Counted from the first letter of the stretch, positions 1 to 8,502 are shown. The stretch: 64,000 nt of DNA from Limosilactobacillus gorillae (GCF_001293735.1 NZ_BCAH01000025.1:42440-106439); one strand, 5' to 3'. The notes: generated by a model not told the origin, from the sequence alone. A program made the numbers and translations.

Positions 1-94
1 CCGCGTCGCCCATCCGCATGATGGAACCTTTCCCAAAGTTCTTTTCAATTTTACGCAGGGCATTATCCAGCGCCGCTTTTCGTTGATCTGCCAA
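1..94 (-). CDS. recA: RecA recombinase, N-terminal fragment (cut by window edge)
   Basis: The first 31 codons read [19 protein letters not shown] followed by [12 protein letters not shown], the usual RecA N-terminus; the rest lies beyond the window. RecA forms ATP-dependent filaments on single-stranded DNA for strand exchange and triggers LexA self-cleavage. The start is a TTG, chosen because a strong AAAGGAGG Shine-Dalgarno lies just upstream and the next residues (ADQRK) match the family. It follows cinA on the same strand with a 94 bp gap that holds its own SOS-controlled promoter region. Confidence 0.95.
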   Translation of the reverse strand, partial: MADQRKAALDNALRKIEKNFGKGSIMRMGDA

Positions 95-168
95 CTTGTC
101 TTCCTCCTTTAATCCGTACGTATCTTTAATTATTTTATCAGGTTATTTGCAAAAGACAAGCAAAAACT

Positions 169-182
169 CGAACAAAAGTTCG
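169..182 (-). promoter_or_regulatory. LexA (SOS) box upstream of recA
   Basis: A perfect dyad, CGAAC-N4-GTTCG, matches the Gram-positive LexA/DinR operator core. It sits about 75 bp upstream of the recA TTG start and just upstream of a plausible promoter (TTGCTT near 156-161 and an A/T-rich -10 near 133-138). Damage-induced recA expression is therefore likely. The -10/-35 assignment is less certain than the box. Confidence 0.85.
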
Positions 183-188
183 GATTAT

Positions 189-1433
189 TTACAAAAGAGT
201 ATTGTAAGCTAACCGCATTCCCTCCTGAACACTTTGCTGGCGAACAGCCTGCCTCGTTTGCCCAGGCAAAAATAACCGCTTGGTAATTGTCGGCTGCCCC
301 TTAATCGCAAGCCCCAACCATACTGTACCGGCCGGTTGGCCTTCTAGGCTATCGGGACCAGCTACCCCAGTAAAGGAGAGCCCTACATCAGCCCCCATTA
401 CCTTTTGGCAACCAATTGCCATTGCCCGAGCAGTCTCTTTGGAGACCACCCCGAACTCACTGACCGTCTCCTTTGGAACCCCGATCAAGTGTTCTTTCGC
501 ACTTGCTGCATAAGTAACAAAGCCTCCGTCAAAGACCTCACTAGCCCCCGGAACTGAGCACAGGGTCGCTTGAAATAACCCGCCGGTCAAGCTCTCAGCC
601 CCTGTAATCTTTAACCCCTTCTTCCTTAGTGTTTTTACCAGGGCCTTGGCCAGGCTCATCCCCTCTCCCTTTCCGATGTAGTAGCCGGCTTCTTTTTGTT
701 TGATCTTAATGAGGGTATCTTTCATCAACCGATGGGCTTCTTCTTTTTTAACGTTATGGATCGTAGCCCGTACCTGAATTTCATCGGGCTGAACGTAGGA
801 AGTTACCACAATGCGCTGGTCGAGGTTTAAAGACAACAATTCACTCATCAGTAGTGACTCCGGACGCCCAACAAAGTGTAAAAGAGTCGAAAAAATTTCC
901 CGTCCCGTCCCGAAGTCACGCTTAAGGTAAGGTAATAGCGACTCCCTAACCATTGCGGTAAATTCACGCGGGGGACCGGGCAAAACAACGTAGGTGTGGT
1001 CCTGATCCTTTAAATATGTCCCCAAAGCTAATCCAGTTGGATTTTTCAAAGGCGTTGCTCCCGCTAGGTAATAAGCCTGACGAACGTTTTTAGGATTAAC
1101 AGTGGTCGAAATCGAGCGCAACTCTAAGGTGGCTTTAACCTCCTGCCAGTAGGACTCATCAAGGCATAGGTCTCGTCCTAAGAACTCCCCGACCGCCGCC
1201 ATCGTCCGATCGTCTTCCGTGGGACCAAGGCCACCACAGATGAAGATCAGTTGAGCACGTTGACTCGCAACAGCCAGGGACTGTTTGATCCGGGTTGGAT
1301 CATCGTCAACGTTAGTTTGCCACGGAGCTTCAATCATTAGTTGACGAAGCTGATCAGCTAAGTAGCGAGCGTTGGTGTTGGTGATTTGTCCTAGGGTAAT
1401 CTCGGTTCCAACTGAAATAATTTCTGCTTGCAT
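189..1433 (-). CDS. cinA: CinA competence/damage-inducible protein with nicotinamide-nucleotide amidase domain
   Basis: This is a 414-residue protein with the two-domain CinA layout. The N-terminal MoCF-binding-like domain (about 1-170) opens with AEIISVGTEITLGQ and contains GGLGPTEDD. The C-terminal PncC-type domain (about 255-414) contains TGAESLTGG and GLSFTGVAGPD. CinA proteins hydrolyse NMN to nicotinate mononucleotide or cleave ADP-ribose, and are co-transcribed with recA in many competent Firmicutes. The order pgsA-cinA-recA is the classical one. Length is normal and no lesion is seen. Confidence 0.93.
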   Translation of the reverse strand: MQAEIISVGTEITLGQITNTNARYLADQLRQLMIEAPWQTNVDDDPTRIKQSLAVASQRAQLIFICGGLGPTEDDRTMAAVGEFLGRDLCLDESYWQEVKATLELRSISTTVNPKNVRQAYYLAGATPLKNPTGLALGTYLKDQDHTYVVLPGPPREFTAMVRESLLPYLKRDFGTGREIFSTLLHFVGRPESLLMSELLSLNLDQRIVVTSYVQPDEIQVRATIHNVKKEEAHRLMKDTLIKIKQKEAGYYIGKGEGMSLAKALVKTLRKKGLKITGAESLTGGLFQATLCSVPGASEVFDGGFVTYAASAKEHLIGVPKETVSEFGVVSKETARAMAIGCQKVMGADVGLSFTGVAGPDSLEGQPAGTVWLGLAIKGQPTITKRLFLPGQTRQAVRQQSVQEGMRLAYNTLL

Positions 1434-1474
1434 AAAGCTTCCCCCTTACCTATCAAGTACGGCAAAATAGTAAA

Positions 1475-1504
1475 AAGGGACGAACCAATTTGGTTGCGCC
1501 CCTT
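1475..1504 (-). terminator. Rho-independent terminator after pgsA
   Basis: An AAGGGGCG...CGTCCCTT hairpin with an inner AACCAAATTGGTT palindrome is followed by a short T tract on the minus strand. It lies in the 78 bp gap between pgsA and cinA, so cinA may depend on readthrough or on a weak local promoter. Confidence 0.7.
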
Positions 1505-1511
1505 AAAAAGT

Positions 1512-2096
1512 TTATTTAAAGCCGTCAGCAAAAACGCCCCGGCCCTTTACGAAGTAGTCCACTCCAGAGTAGACGGTAAAGAATAAGCAGATATATAACA
1601 TGATCTGGCCAAAAGGAATTCCCCACATCGCAAAGATCACATTGTTTAACAACAGAAAGATAATTGCAATAAACTGGGTCGTCGTTTTAATCTTCCCTGG
1701 CATCTTAGCCGCCAAGACTTGTCCGTTTTGCTCCACAATCAAGAGACGTAAGCCAGTCACAGACAATTCTCGCCAGATAATGATAGTGGTTACCCACGCC
1801 GGAACCACACCAGAGCCGGTCATTACGATGAAAGCCGTCATGACAAGCAACTTATCCGCCAGTGGGTCGGTAAACTTACCGAAGTTAGTAACTAAATGTT
1901 GCCGGCGAGCAATCTGACCATCCAGATTATCAGTGATCGTGGCCGCAATGAAGAGGATTGCCGCGATCAGTTGACTAACCGGAATTGTTGCCCCCCAAAA
2001 AGTCACGTTCCCCCAGTGGAAGGGGACTACCATTAAAATAAGGAAAAACGGGATAACAATTAAGCGGACCACGGTCAGCTTATTTGGTAAATTCAT
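1512..2096 (-). CDS. pgsA: CDP-diacylglycerol--glycerol-3-phosphate 3-phosphatidyltransferase
   Basis: This 194-residue integral membrane enzyme makes phosphatidylglycerol phosphate, the committed step to phosphatidylglycerol and cardiolipin. The CDP-alcohol phosphotransferase signature D-x2-DG-x2-AR-x8-G-x3-D-x3-D is complete: D56, D59, G60, A63, R64, G73, D77 and D81. Several hydrophobic membrane segments surround it. It starts 15 bp after the rodZ-like gene, so the two are co-transcribed, as in Bacillus. The cardiolipin synthase at 54.8 kb uses its downstream product. Confidence 0.96.
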   Translation of the reverse strand: MNLPNKLTVVRLIVIPFFLILMVVPFHWGNVTFWGATIPVSQLIAAILFIAATITDNLDGQIARRQHLVTNFGKFTDPLADKLLVMTAFIVMTGSGVVPAWVTTIIIWRELSVTGLRLLIVEQNGQVLAAKMPGKIKTTTQFIAIIFLLLNNVIFAMWGIPFGQIMLYICLFFTVYSGVDYFVKGRGVFADGFK

Positions 2097-2111
2097 TAAT
2101 TAAATCTCCTT

Positions 2112-3119
2112 TTAACGTGTTGTTGATGATTGGGTAGTTGAATTTGTCGTTCCGGTTGTGGAAGTTGAAGTTACCGTCGACGATGCATTACTTGAAGCAC
2201 TGGAGCTCGTTGCACTAGTGGAAGTTGCACTTGAGTTATCCGTTGCTTGCGCCCCAAATCTAATTGTTACTGTCCGGGTATTGGCGTACTTCCCGTTATC
2301 GGTTAGGTCAAGCGTTTGGTCCCCGATCTTAACCGTTGTTGCGCTTGCATTCCCAAGCGTCAGGACGACTGTTTGAGCGCCCTTCGTCAAAGTAACCTTA
2401 GACGTGGCATTAGCTGCTAAGGTCTTTGACAGCATACTCGTCCCATCAACAGTTACGCTGGTCCAGGCTTGGCCACTGGTCTTAATGGTCATATCAGTTG
2501 CCTTCGTTAAGGTACTGGTTGTTGACAAGGTCACTGAAGATGTAGTTCGATTTGACTGAGTGAAGTCAAGTTTGCTTTTCTCCTTGGAAGAATCAGATGA
2601 CTTCTTAGACGAACTAGACGAAGACTTCTTAGAGGATTCCCCAGAAACGGAAACAGAGCTAGCATCGATCTTTGTTGCTGCATCCTGACGATTACGGACG
2701 ATAGCCGTAGCCCAGATTGCTCCTAAGATTATAACCACCACCACTGCAATAATAACAGTTGGTAAGTACCTGCGAGCCCGGTCAACCCGGTCCACGGTTG
2801 GCTGACGATTTCCCATCCGCGTTTCCACCGCTTGGGCTAAGTGATCAGCGTATTCATCGGTCTTAGTTTGGGGCAGTTCATCATCGTAATCCCTTAAGAG
2901 GGTGTTCCCATCAAGCCCCACAGTGTCGGCGTACTGTTTTACGAAGGCCCGAACATAAAAGTCCCCTGGTAATTCAGTAAACTTCTCGTCTTCAATTGCA
3001 ATCAAGTAGCGCTTTTGAATCTTCGTGGCTTGCTGCAGATCATCTAAGGTTAATCCCTTTTGCTCACGCGCTTCCCGCAACTTTTGGCCAATATTGGCCC
3101 TTTCTTCGTTTTCACTCAT
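2112..3119 (-). CDS. rodZ: RodZ-like cytoskeletal anchor protein (HTH-TM-DUF4115)
   Basis: The protein has 335 residues. It has an N-terminal cytoplasmic HTH_25 domain (about 10-75), a basic stretch, one membrane helix (about 118-140), a Ser/Lys-rich linker (about 150-185), an extracellular beta-rich DUF4115-type domain (about 195-290) and a low-complexity Ser/Thr tail to the C-terminus. RodZ links MreB filaments to the envelope. In Bacillus the equivalent gene, ymfM, also precedes pgsA-cinA-recA. A promoter with an extended -10 (TGC-TATACT) lies just upstream near 3160-3170. The Ser/Thr tail makes this longer than typical RodZ. Confidence 0.85.
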   Translation of the reverse strand: MSENEERANIGQKLREAREQKGLTLDDLQQATKIQKRYLIAIEDEKFTELPGDFYVRAFVKQYADTVGLDGNTLLRDYDDELPQTKTDEYADHLAQAVETRMGNRQPTVDRVDRARRYLPTVIIAVVVVIILGAIWATAIVRNRQDAATKIDASSVSVSGESSKKSSSSSSKKSSDSSKEKSKLDFTQSNRTTSSVTLSTTSTLTKATDMTIKTSGQAWTSVTVDGTSMLSKTLAANATSKVTLTKGAQTVVLTLGNASATTVKIGDQTLDLTDNGKYANTRTVTIRFGAQATDNSSATSTSATSSSASSNASSTVTSTSTTGTTNSTTQSSTTR

Positions 3120-3220
3120 TACCTAATTCCTCATTCTTTTGCATTATTCACAGTTACCAAGTATAGCACACTCGCCTTTAAATACCGGACCCCAGATCAA
3201 ATCATAAAAAAGTTTAAACT

Positions 3221-4519
3221 TTATGAAAAGTTCTCTGGTAAAACAAAAAAAGCAGTAAGCCGTTTTTCATTCACCAGTTGGGTAAGAGCCGCCTTTAGGT
3301 CAGCAAAGGTAATCTGGGATAGGCTTTCAATCTCATCAAAGATCGTTGCCTGATCAAACAAGTTCCCAGAGAAACGGTTAGCGATTTGTTCCGGTGAATC
3401 AAGGCAACCAATCAGTCTACCCAATTGTCCCCGTTTGATGCTTTCAAATTGGTCTTTTTCCTCCTCTAATTCCTCATTAGCCTGCCTCAAAATTGCAATA
3501 ATGGCGTCTGCAAATGCTTCAGGCCGATTAGTTTCGCTTCCAAAGGTAGCAAAATGAAATCCTCGCTCAATTTCCAAGCCAAAGCCAAAGGAATCATCGA
3601 TAATTTCTTTATTATACATCTGAAGGTAATTTTCTGAGGTGTCATCAAACAGCATTTCTAATGCCAAGCCAACCGCTTGAACAAACTTTAGCCGGTCCCG
3701 GCCGTCTTCAAAGTCGCTAATCCCTCGTAGGCCAATCATGGCCTTAGGACGGGCCACTGGCATAGTCAAAGTATTAAAGGCAATCACATCTTGGCCCTTA
3801 GGATCAGTCGGAGCAAAGGTATGCTTAGGTAGTGGACGAACGGGCCAATTTGCCAGTGTCTGGTTTTGTTTAACCCATTCCACGATCTGTTCAGGAACTA
3901 AGTTACCGGCCACAAAGAGGTTCATATTACCGGGTTGGTAGAAGGTTTGGTGAACCTTATAAAGAAGTTCCGGCGTTATCCTTTGAATCGATTCCTCACT
4001 ACCAGCAATATCAATTCTTATCGGATCATTAGGGTATAGGTTACCCAGCGTTCCCATGTACAATCGATTTTCTGGGCTGTCAGCATACATTTGAATCTCT
4101 TGACCAATAATTCCCTTTTCCTTTTCAACCGTTTTTTCTGTAAAGTAGGGCGCAAAAACGAAGTCCAACAAGACGTCAAGGCTCTCGTGCAGATGAGCCG
4201 TCGTGGAGAAGAGGTAGCTGGTCTGGGTGAAGCTAGTAAAGGCATTTGCATCCGCCCCCAGGGCCCCAAAAAGGTCAAAGGCATCATGGTCCTCTTTTTC
4301 AAACAGTTTATGTTCCAAAAAGTGAGCCACCCCATTTGGAACAGTCTGCTCCCTGCCATCGATCACAAAGGTGTTATCCACGGACCCAAAGTCGGTCGTC
4401 AGGATCGCGTAAGTCTTGTGATAATTCGGCATCGGTAGGAGATTAACCTTTAAACCATTGTCTAAGGTGGTTCGGTATACTTTACTCCCATAGGCTGAGT
4501 AATCAAGTTCTTCCATCAT
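3221..4519 (-). CDS. ymfH: M16 family zinc peptidase, YmfH type (active subunit)
   Basis: This protein has 432 residues and an insulinase/processing-peptidase fold with the inverted zinc motif H66-F-L-E69-H70; a distal acidic EKGIIGQEI segment supplies the third ligand region. The start chosen (MMEELDYSAYG) has AAGGAG 8 nt upstream; a longer in-frame ATG 18 nt earlier has none. With this start it begins 1 bp after the ymfF stop, so the two are tightly coupled. In Bacillus this pair is annotated as associated with 5-aminopentanol modification of EF-P. The M16 heterodimer pattern (one active, one inactive subunit) fits. Confidence 0.88.
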   Translation of the reverse strand: MMEELDYSAYGSKVYRTTLDNGLKVNLLPMPNYHKTYAILTTDFGSVDNTFVIDGREQTVPNGVAHFLEHKLFEKEDHDAFDLFGALGADANAFTSFTQTSYLFSTTAHLHESLDVLLDFVFAPYFTEKTVEKEKGIIGQEIQMYADSPENRLYMGTLGNLYPNDPIRIDIAGSEESIQRITPELLYKVHQTFYQPGNMNLFVAGNLVPEQIVEWVKQNQTLANWPVRPLPKHTFAPTDPKGQDVIAFNTLTMPVARPKAMIGLRGISDFEDGRDRLKFVQAVGLALEMLFDDTSENYLQMYNKEIIDDSFGFGLEIERGFHFATFGSETNRPEAFADAIIAILRQANEELEEEKDQFESIKRGQLGRLIGCLDSPEQIANRFSGNLFDQATIFDEIESLSQITFADLKAALTQLVNEKRLTAFFVLPENFS

Positions 4520-4520
4520 T

Positions 4521-5777
4521 TTAATTTCTCCTTGCATCCAGTAAAAAGACTGCCTCTAAGTTCATCTGGTTGGCTAACTGGCAAACATCTTGCCGCGTCA
4601 CCGAGCGCAGCTTTTCTTCCACTCCCGTTGACAGTTCAATTCCCATCAACGCAGTGGTCAGTCGAGCTTGAGCCAAGACATTAGGATTATCCAAACCAGT
4701 TACGTACTGGTTGACCAGTCCTTCCTTAACCCGTTGAAACTGGGCGTCGGAAAACTTACCAGCTGCAAGATCTGCCACCTGTTGTTCAATCAGTTTCCTA
4801 GCCCGCTCTTGGTCGACGGGGTTAATCCCAGTTTCAACAAGGATTTGACCGGTAAAGGGGCGCAAAGAGCTGCTGGCGTAATAGGCTAAGCTTGCCTTTT
4901 CCCGGACGTTCGTGAACAGCATTGAATATGGTGTCCCGCCTAAGAGCCCGTTTAAAACAATGGCAGTAACGTGATTTTCCTGGTGGTAGTAAGCGGGTAG
5001 GTGGTAGGCCAGGTCCAACTTAGCCTGGGCCAGGAGTTGGTGCTCAACTTCAACCACTGGAGCGGGACGACTAGCCTGGTGATAGAGTAAGCTTTCTTGG
5101 AATGGATTGGTCCTTGGTTGAAAGTCCAGCGCCCTCATGGCCTCGGTTACAGCAGCGGGATCGACATCACCAACAACGACAATGTTGACTTTATCGTATG
5201 TAAGCATCCGCTGGTAAGCCTGATAGACAACGTCCCTAGTTAGAGCACGCACTTCATCGATTGTTCCACTTGCTGGCCGCTTCAATTCGGCCCCCATTTG
5301 ATAATAGGCCTGTTGCAGGCGCCTAAGGGCATAAAAACGCTTATCGTCATCCCATGATTGTAAAGTTCCAATCGTATTGGCCTGCTGTAGACGGTAAGTT
5401 TCTTGATCAAAACCTGCTTCATCAACCAGGGGATTAAATAAAAGTTCTTTTAAAAGGGCGCTTCCCCTTTCAAATAGGCCCGTCTTGGCAACCTGATCAT
5501 TAATCAACGACAGCTTTACCCGGACCGTGTGGGCTAATCCCACCCGGCTCACGTAGCCGCTCAATGATGCCCCATATAGGCTCGTTAGGTGGCGAGCCAA
5601 TACTGTTTGCGTTCGGTACTTAGCCGATGAGGTTACCAAAAGATTTGCCACCAGGTTGCGGGCGCTCGGTGAAGCCATCGCCTGAGGAGCAGCAAAATCC
5701 ACTAAGATCCGGGTCACTTTAAACTGCTTGGTGGGAATGATGTGCAGGTCGACCCCCGCTACTAATTGAATGTCCAA
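4521..5777 (-). CDS. ymfF: M16-like peptidase partner, YmfF type (lacks zinc motif)
   Basis: This 418-residue insulinase-family protein has the equivalent N-terminal helix reading ARHLTSLYGASLSG, so the HxxEH zinc site is absent. It is probably the non-catalytic partner of the adjacent YmfH. I start it at TTG (DIQLVAGVDLHIIP) because AGGAAG lies 8 nt upstream. The longer in-frame ATG at 5834 lies upstream of a terminator-like hairpin that would then be inside the coding region. A promoter (TTGTAA-17 bp-TATCAT, 5849-5877) precedes that hairpin. Confidence 0.85.
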   Translation of the reverse strand: MDIQLVAGVDLHIIPTKQFKVTRILVDFAAPQAMASPSARNLVANLLVTSSAKYRTQTVLARHLTSLYGASLSGYVSRVGLAHTVRVKLSLINDQVAKTGLFERGSALLKELLFNPLVDEAGFDQETYRLQQANTIGTLQSWDDDKRFYALRRLQQAYYQMGAELKRPASGTIDEVRALTRDVVYQAYQRMLTYDKVNIVVVGDVDPAAVTEAMRALDFQPRTNPFQESLLYHQASRPAPVVEVEHQLLAQAKLDLAYHLPAYYHQENHVTAIVLNGLLGGTPYSMLFTNVREKASLAYYASSSLRPFTGQILVETGINPVDQERARKLIEQQVADLAAGKFSDAQFQRVKEGLVNQYVTGLDNPNVLAQARLTTALMGIELSTGVEEKLRSVTRQDVCQLANQMNLEAVFLLDARRN

Positions 5778-5802
5778 GGATTCTTCTTCCTTTCCAAAAA
5801 AC

Positions 5803-5829
5803 GACAAGCCCGCAAAACGCGAGCTTGTC
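5803..5829 (-). terminator. Terminator or attenuator hairpin between ABC importer and ymfF
   Basis: A GACAAGC...GCTTGTC stem with an inner CGC/GCG and a four-base loop is followed by a GTTTTTT tract on the minus strand. It can end the transcript of the upstream ABC importer. It also lies between a recognisable promoter and the ymfF start, so it would be in the 5' leader of ymfF. Confidence 0.7.
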
Positions 5830-5881
5830 TCCACAAATTTTCATTAAAATGATACGTGATTAGTCCCCAAATTACAACTAC

Positions 5882-6739
5882 CTACTTGACCCTGTAATTA
5901 ACGGGACCTAAGAAATTAGTGGCCTTACCAAACCACTTTTTATTAATCTTTTTGAGTTGACCGTCTTCTTGCAGGTGCTTAAGGCCATCGTTAACCTTCT
6001 TTTTGAGGGTCTTATCACCCTTACGCATCCCTACGGCAAAGTAGTCAGCCCCCATCTTATTACTGATGTAGGTCGAATAGGACTTGGCATTCGCCTGGTG
6101 TTGAATGTAATAGTTAGCATAGACTTCATCCATCAAGATCCCCTGAATTCGGTTAGCATTCAGGTCAATGAAGGCGTTGGGGAAGGTATCATAAAGAATC
6201 GGACTCTTATCCTTGATTTTATCCTTTAACAGCTTTGGGTGTTCATCCAGGTCGGTCATTCCAGTCGATCCGTTTTGAACCCCCAATACCTTTCCCTTCA
6301 TGTCGTTAAAGTTATTGATGTGGTCCTTTTTCTTGGTAACCAGGACCTGTCGATTTAAAAGGTATGGTCGGGAAAAAGCCACCTGTTTGGCGCGTTCCGG
6401 GGTTATAGAGTATCCATTCCAAATCAGGTCAATGGTTCCGTTTTTTAATTCGGTTTCCTTCATTGACCAATCAATGGTCTGGAAGTCAACCTTGATTCCG
6501 TACTGCTTAAAGACCGCCTTGGCCAGGTCGATGTCATAACCCACTAACTTCCCATTCTTTTCACGAAAGCCCATCGGCACAAAGGAATCATCCAACCCGA
6601 CGATCACCTTCCCCCGTTTTTGGATTCGAGACCAGGTGTCTTGGGTATCGGCCCGTTGCGTAACGCTCTCACAGCCACTCAAGACGACTGCCGGGATTAC
6701 GAGTAAGACCAATACTAATAGGTATTTTAGTCGTTTCAT
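5882..6739 (-). CDS. Amino-acid ABC transporter, substrate-binding lipoprotein (probably histidine)
   Basis: This 285-residue family 3 solute-binding protein has an N-terminal hydrophobic signal and lipobox VVLSGC, with the lipidated cysteine at C23, so it is anchored outside the membrane. The body matches polar amino-acid binding proteins (GKVIVGLDDSFVPMGF, GYDIDLAKAV, IDWSMKETELKNGTIDLIWNGY). It is last in a three-gene importer operon (permease, ATPase, binding protein), 15 bp after the ATPase. Substrate cannot be read from the protein alone. The His specifier in the T-box leader suggests histidine, as in the predicted HisXYZ systems of Lactobacillales. Confidence 0.88.
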   Translation of the reverse strand: MKRLKYLLVLVLLVIPAVVLSGCESVTQRADTQDTWSRIQKRGKVIVGLDDSFVPMGFREKNGKLVGYDIDLAKAVFKQYGIKVDFQTIDWSMKETELKNGTIDLIWNGYSITPERAKQVAFSRPYLLNRQVLVTKKKDHINNFNDMKGKVLGVQNGSTGMTDLDEHPKLLKDKIKDKSPILYDTFPNAFIDLNANRIQGILMDEVYANYYIQHQANAKSYSTYISNKMGADYFAVGMRKGDKTLKKKVNDGLKHLQEDGQLKKINKKWFGKATNFLGPVNYRVK

Positions 6740-6754
6740 CCCACTTCTCCTTTT

Positions 6755-7399
6755 CTAGTTTTTGGTATCTAAGGCTTGCACCTTTAAGATTTTGTCGGCA
6801 ATCTTATTGGCAAAATCCATGTCGTGGGTAACGACTAACTGGGTCATCCCTTCCTTCTTGAGGGACAAGATGAGGTTAGCCACTTCGTCGCGAAGGTTGG
6901 GGTCCAGGGCACTAGTTGGTTCATCATAGCATAGAATCCGTGGATTCATCGCTAATGCCCGGGCAATTGCCACCCGTTGCTTTTGTCCCCCGGATAATTG
7001 GTATGGGTAGTGGTCACCGAGTCCCGTCAATCCCAGTTCCTCCAGTAATTGGGCTGCCTTTTGATTGGCTTCATCCTTAGATTTTTTAAGCACCATCATT
7101 GGGGCCAAGGTAATATTTTCCAACACTGATAGGTGCGGGAAGAGGTTGAAATCTTGGAAGACAACCCCAATTACAGCATCGCTTTCCTCAGTTCCCTGTG
7201 GATCAAATGGTTGACCATCAATCAAAAAGATTCCCGCATCGGCGCTCTCCAGCCCAGTGATACAACGCAACAGGGTTGTTTTCCCAGCCCCAGATGGGCC
7301 AACGATGCTTAAGATTTCACCGTCTTCGACTATTAGATCCACCCCGTTTAAAATTTGGCGCCCGTTAAAACTCTTTTTTAAGTCTTTAATTTCTAACAT
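6755..7399 (-). CDS. Amino-acid ABC transporter, ATP-binding protein (GlnQ family)
   Basis: This 214-residue ATPase drives the importer. It has Walker A GPSGAGKT (34-41), a Q-loop, the signature LSGGQKQRVAIARAL, Walker B with the catalytic glutamate (ILCYDEPTSALD) and the switch histidine in VVTHDMDFA. All catalytic positions are intact. It sits 15 bp after the permease and 15 bp before the binding protein. Slightly shorter than GlnQ (about 240), with no obvious loss of motifs. Confidence 0.92.
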   Translation of the reverse strand: MLEIKDLKKSFNGRQILNGVDLIVEDGEILSIVGPSGAGKTTLLRCITGLESADAGIFLIDGQPFDPQGTEESDAVIGVVFQDFNLFPHLSVLENITLAPMMVLKKSKDEANQKAAQLLEELGLTGLGDHYPYQLSGGQKQRVAIARALAMNPRILCYDEPTSALDPNLRDEVANLILSLKKEGMTQLVVTHDMDFANKIADKILKVQALDTKN

Positions 7400-7414
7400 A
7401 GTTAATTCCCCCGT

Positions 7415-8062
7415 TTACTTATAGTATGAGTACCGCTTTTCAACCCACCGTAAGATGACCGTGCAAATTCCGACCATCAATAGATAGATTAGCCCAACTA
7501 GGAGTAGTGGGACTAAGGTTACGTCCCGTGAAGTAGCCACGTTCCCGGCTCGCAGTAGGTCCCCTAAACCAATGACATACACCAACGAGGAGTCCTTAAT
7601 CAGGTTGATGACTTCGTTTCCAATTGATGGAATCACGATCTTAACCACTTGGGGAATCACAATCTTACGAATTGTTTGCCAGTATGACAAGCGTAAAACC
7701 CGCGCTCCTTCGTATTGGCCTTGACTAATTGACTGAAGCCCACCCCGGAAAATTTCTGCGAAGTAAGCAGCGTAGTTTAAGATAAAAGCTACTAAAGCGG
7801 CGTCGTAACGTTGGAAAACAATCCCAACAATGGGTAAACCGTAGAAAACAAAAATCAATTGCAGTAGTAATGGCGTTCCCCGCATTAGCCAAACATACAT
7901 TTCCAAGACCCACTTGAGGGGCTTAATCTTTGAGGTTAATCCCAAACTAACAATGATCCCCAGTGGCAAGGAACCAATTAAGGTCCAAAAGAAGAGCTGA
8001 AGGGTTAAGCCAGCCCCCTGAAATAATGATGGTAAAATTTCCATGATGTACGTAAACGACAT
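7415..8062 (-). CDS. Amino-acid ABC transporter, permease (HisM/GlnP family)
   Basis: This 215-residue membrane permease has about five helices and the cytoplasmic EAA loop AEIFRGGLQSISQGQYEGAR that contacts the ATPase. I use the ATG at 8062 (MSFTYIMEILP), which has AAGGAGG 8 nt upstream; an in-frame ATG 27 nt earlier lies before this Shine-Dalgarno. It is the first gene after the tandem-terminator T-box leader, so transcription of the whole importer depends on uncharged tRNA. Confidence 0.92.
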   Translation of the reverse strand: MSFTYIMEILPSLFQGAGLTLQLFFWTLIGSLPLGIIVSLGLTSKIKPLKWVLEMYVWLMRGTPLLLQLIFVFYGLPIVGIVFQRYDAALVAFILNYAAYFAEIFRGGLQSISQGQYEGARVLRLSYWQTIRKIVIPQVVKIVIPSIGNEVINLIKDSSLVYVIGLGDLLRAGNVATSRDVTLVPLLLVGLIYLLMVGICTVILRWVEKRYSYYK

Positions 8063-8102
8063 GGTGTGATCCTCCTTATTTTCACCCATTAAACAAATTA
8101 AT

Positions 8103-8467
8103 AAAAAAATCCCCTTGAATCATCGCGATTCAAGGGGACGCTTTAACGTGGTTCCACCCCAATTTACTGCCAGCTCACACTGACACTCTCATTAAGTTCA
8201 CAAATTACAAAACGCCCTCCTAGCCACCAGGCTAAGAGGGCGTTGCCGCGGTTCCACCTCATTTTACCGTTCTCCTCACAGAAAACGACCTCAGTAAGTT
8301 CACGATTTGTAAACTTTGTGCTATAACGGGCTTCCCCGGACCACCTTTTGATCAGTGGTCAACTCACAGTTGTGATTCAAACGAGAATGTTGCAACCTTC
8401 CCACCATCGGTTACTCGCTAAAAACATGCTTCGTTCTACTAATCTGCTCAATGTTGTTATTAATATT
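8103..8467 (-). promoter_or_regulatory. T-box riboswitch, His specifier, with two terminator/antiterminator modules
   Basis: The leader has one Stem I region (about 8350-8455, with AGTA and GATGGTGG motifs). A specifier segment follows, reading GAA-U-CAC-A near 8368-8376. Next comes a Stem III-like segment, T-box AGGTGGAACCGCG (8247-8259), terminator 8212-8246, then a second Stem III-like segment, a second T-box GGGGTGGAACCACG (8147-8160) and a second terminator (8111-8138) with seven Ts. The Val T-box in this window has the same register, GAA-G-GUA-G, so CAC (His) is the best specifier reading. Only one Stem I is present for the two modules. Confidence 0.88.
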
Positions 8468-8473
8468 GTAAGT

Positions 8474-8502
8474 ATCTTAACCAGATTTAAAGTAGATGTC
8501 AA
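8474..8502 (-). promoter_or_regulatory. Promoter of the T-box controlled ABC importer
   Basis: TTGACA (8497-8502), a 17 bp spacer and TAAGAT (8474-8479) form a near-consensus sigma-A promoter just upstream of the T-box leader and 38 bp after the mreD stop. Confidence 0.85.

Noticed and set aside
2158..2376. Plus-strand ORF opposite the RodZ-like gene tail
   Set aside because: It is the mirror of the Ser/Thr-rich codons of the tail and has no initiation signals.
5778..5834. ATG-initiated N-terminal extension of YmfF
   Set aside because: It would encode the terminator hairpin as protein and has no Shine-Dalgarno; the TTG at 5777 is well supported.
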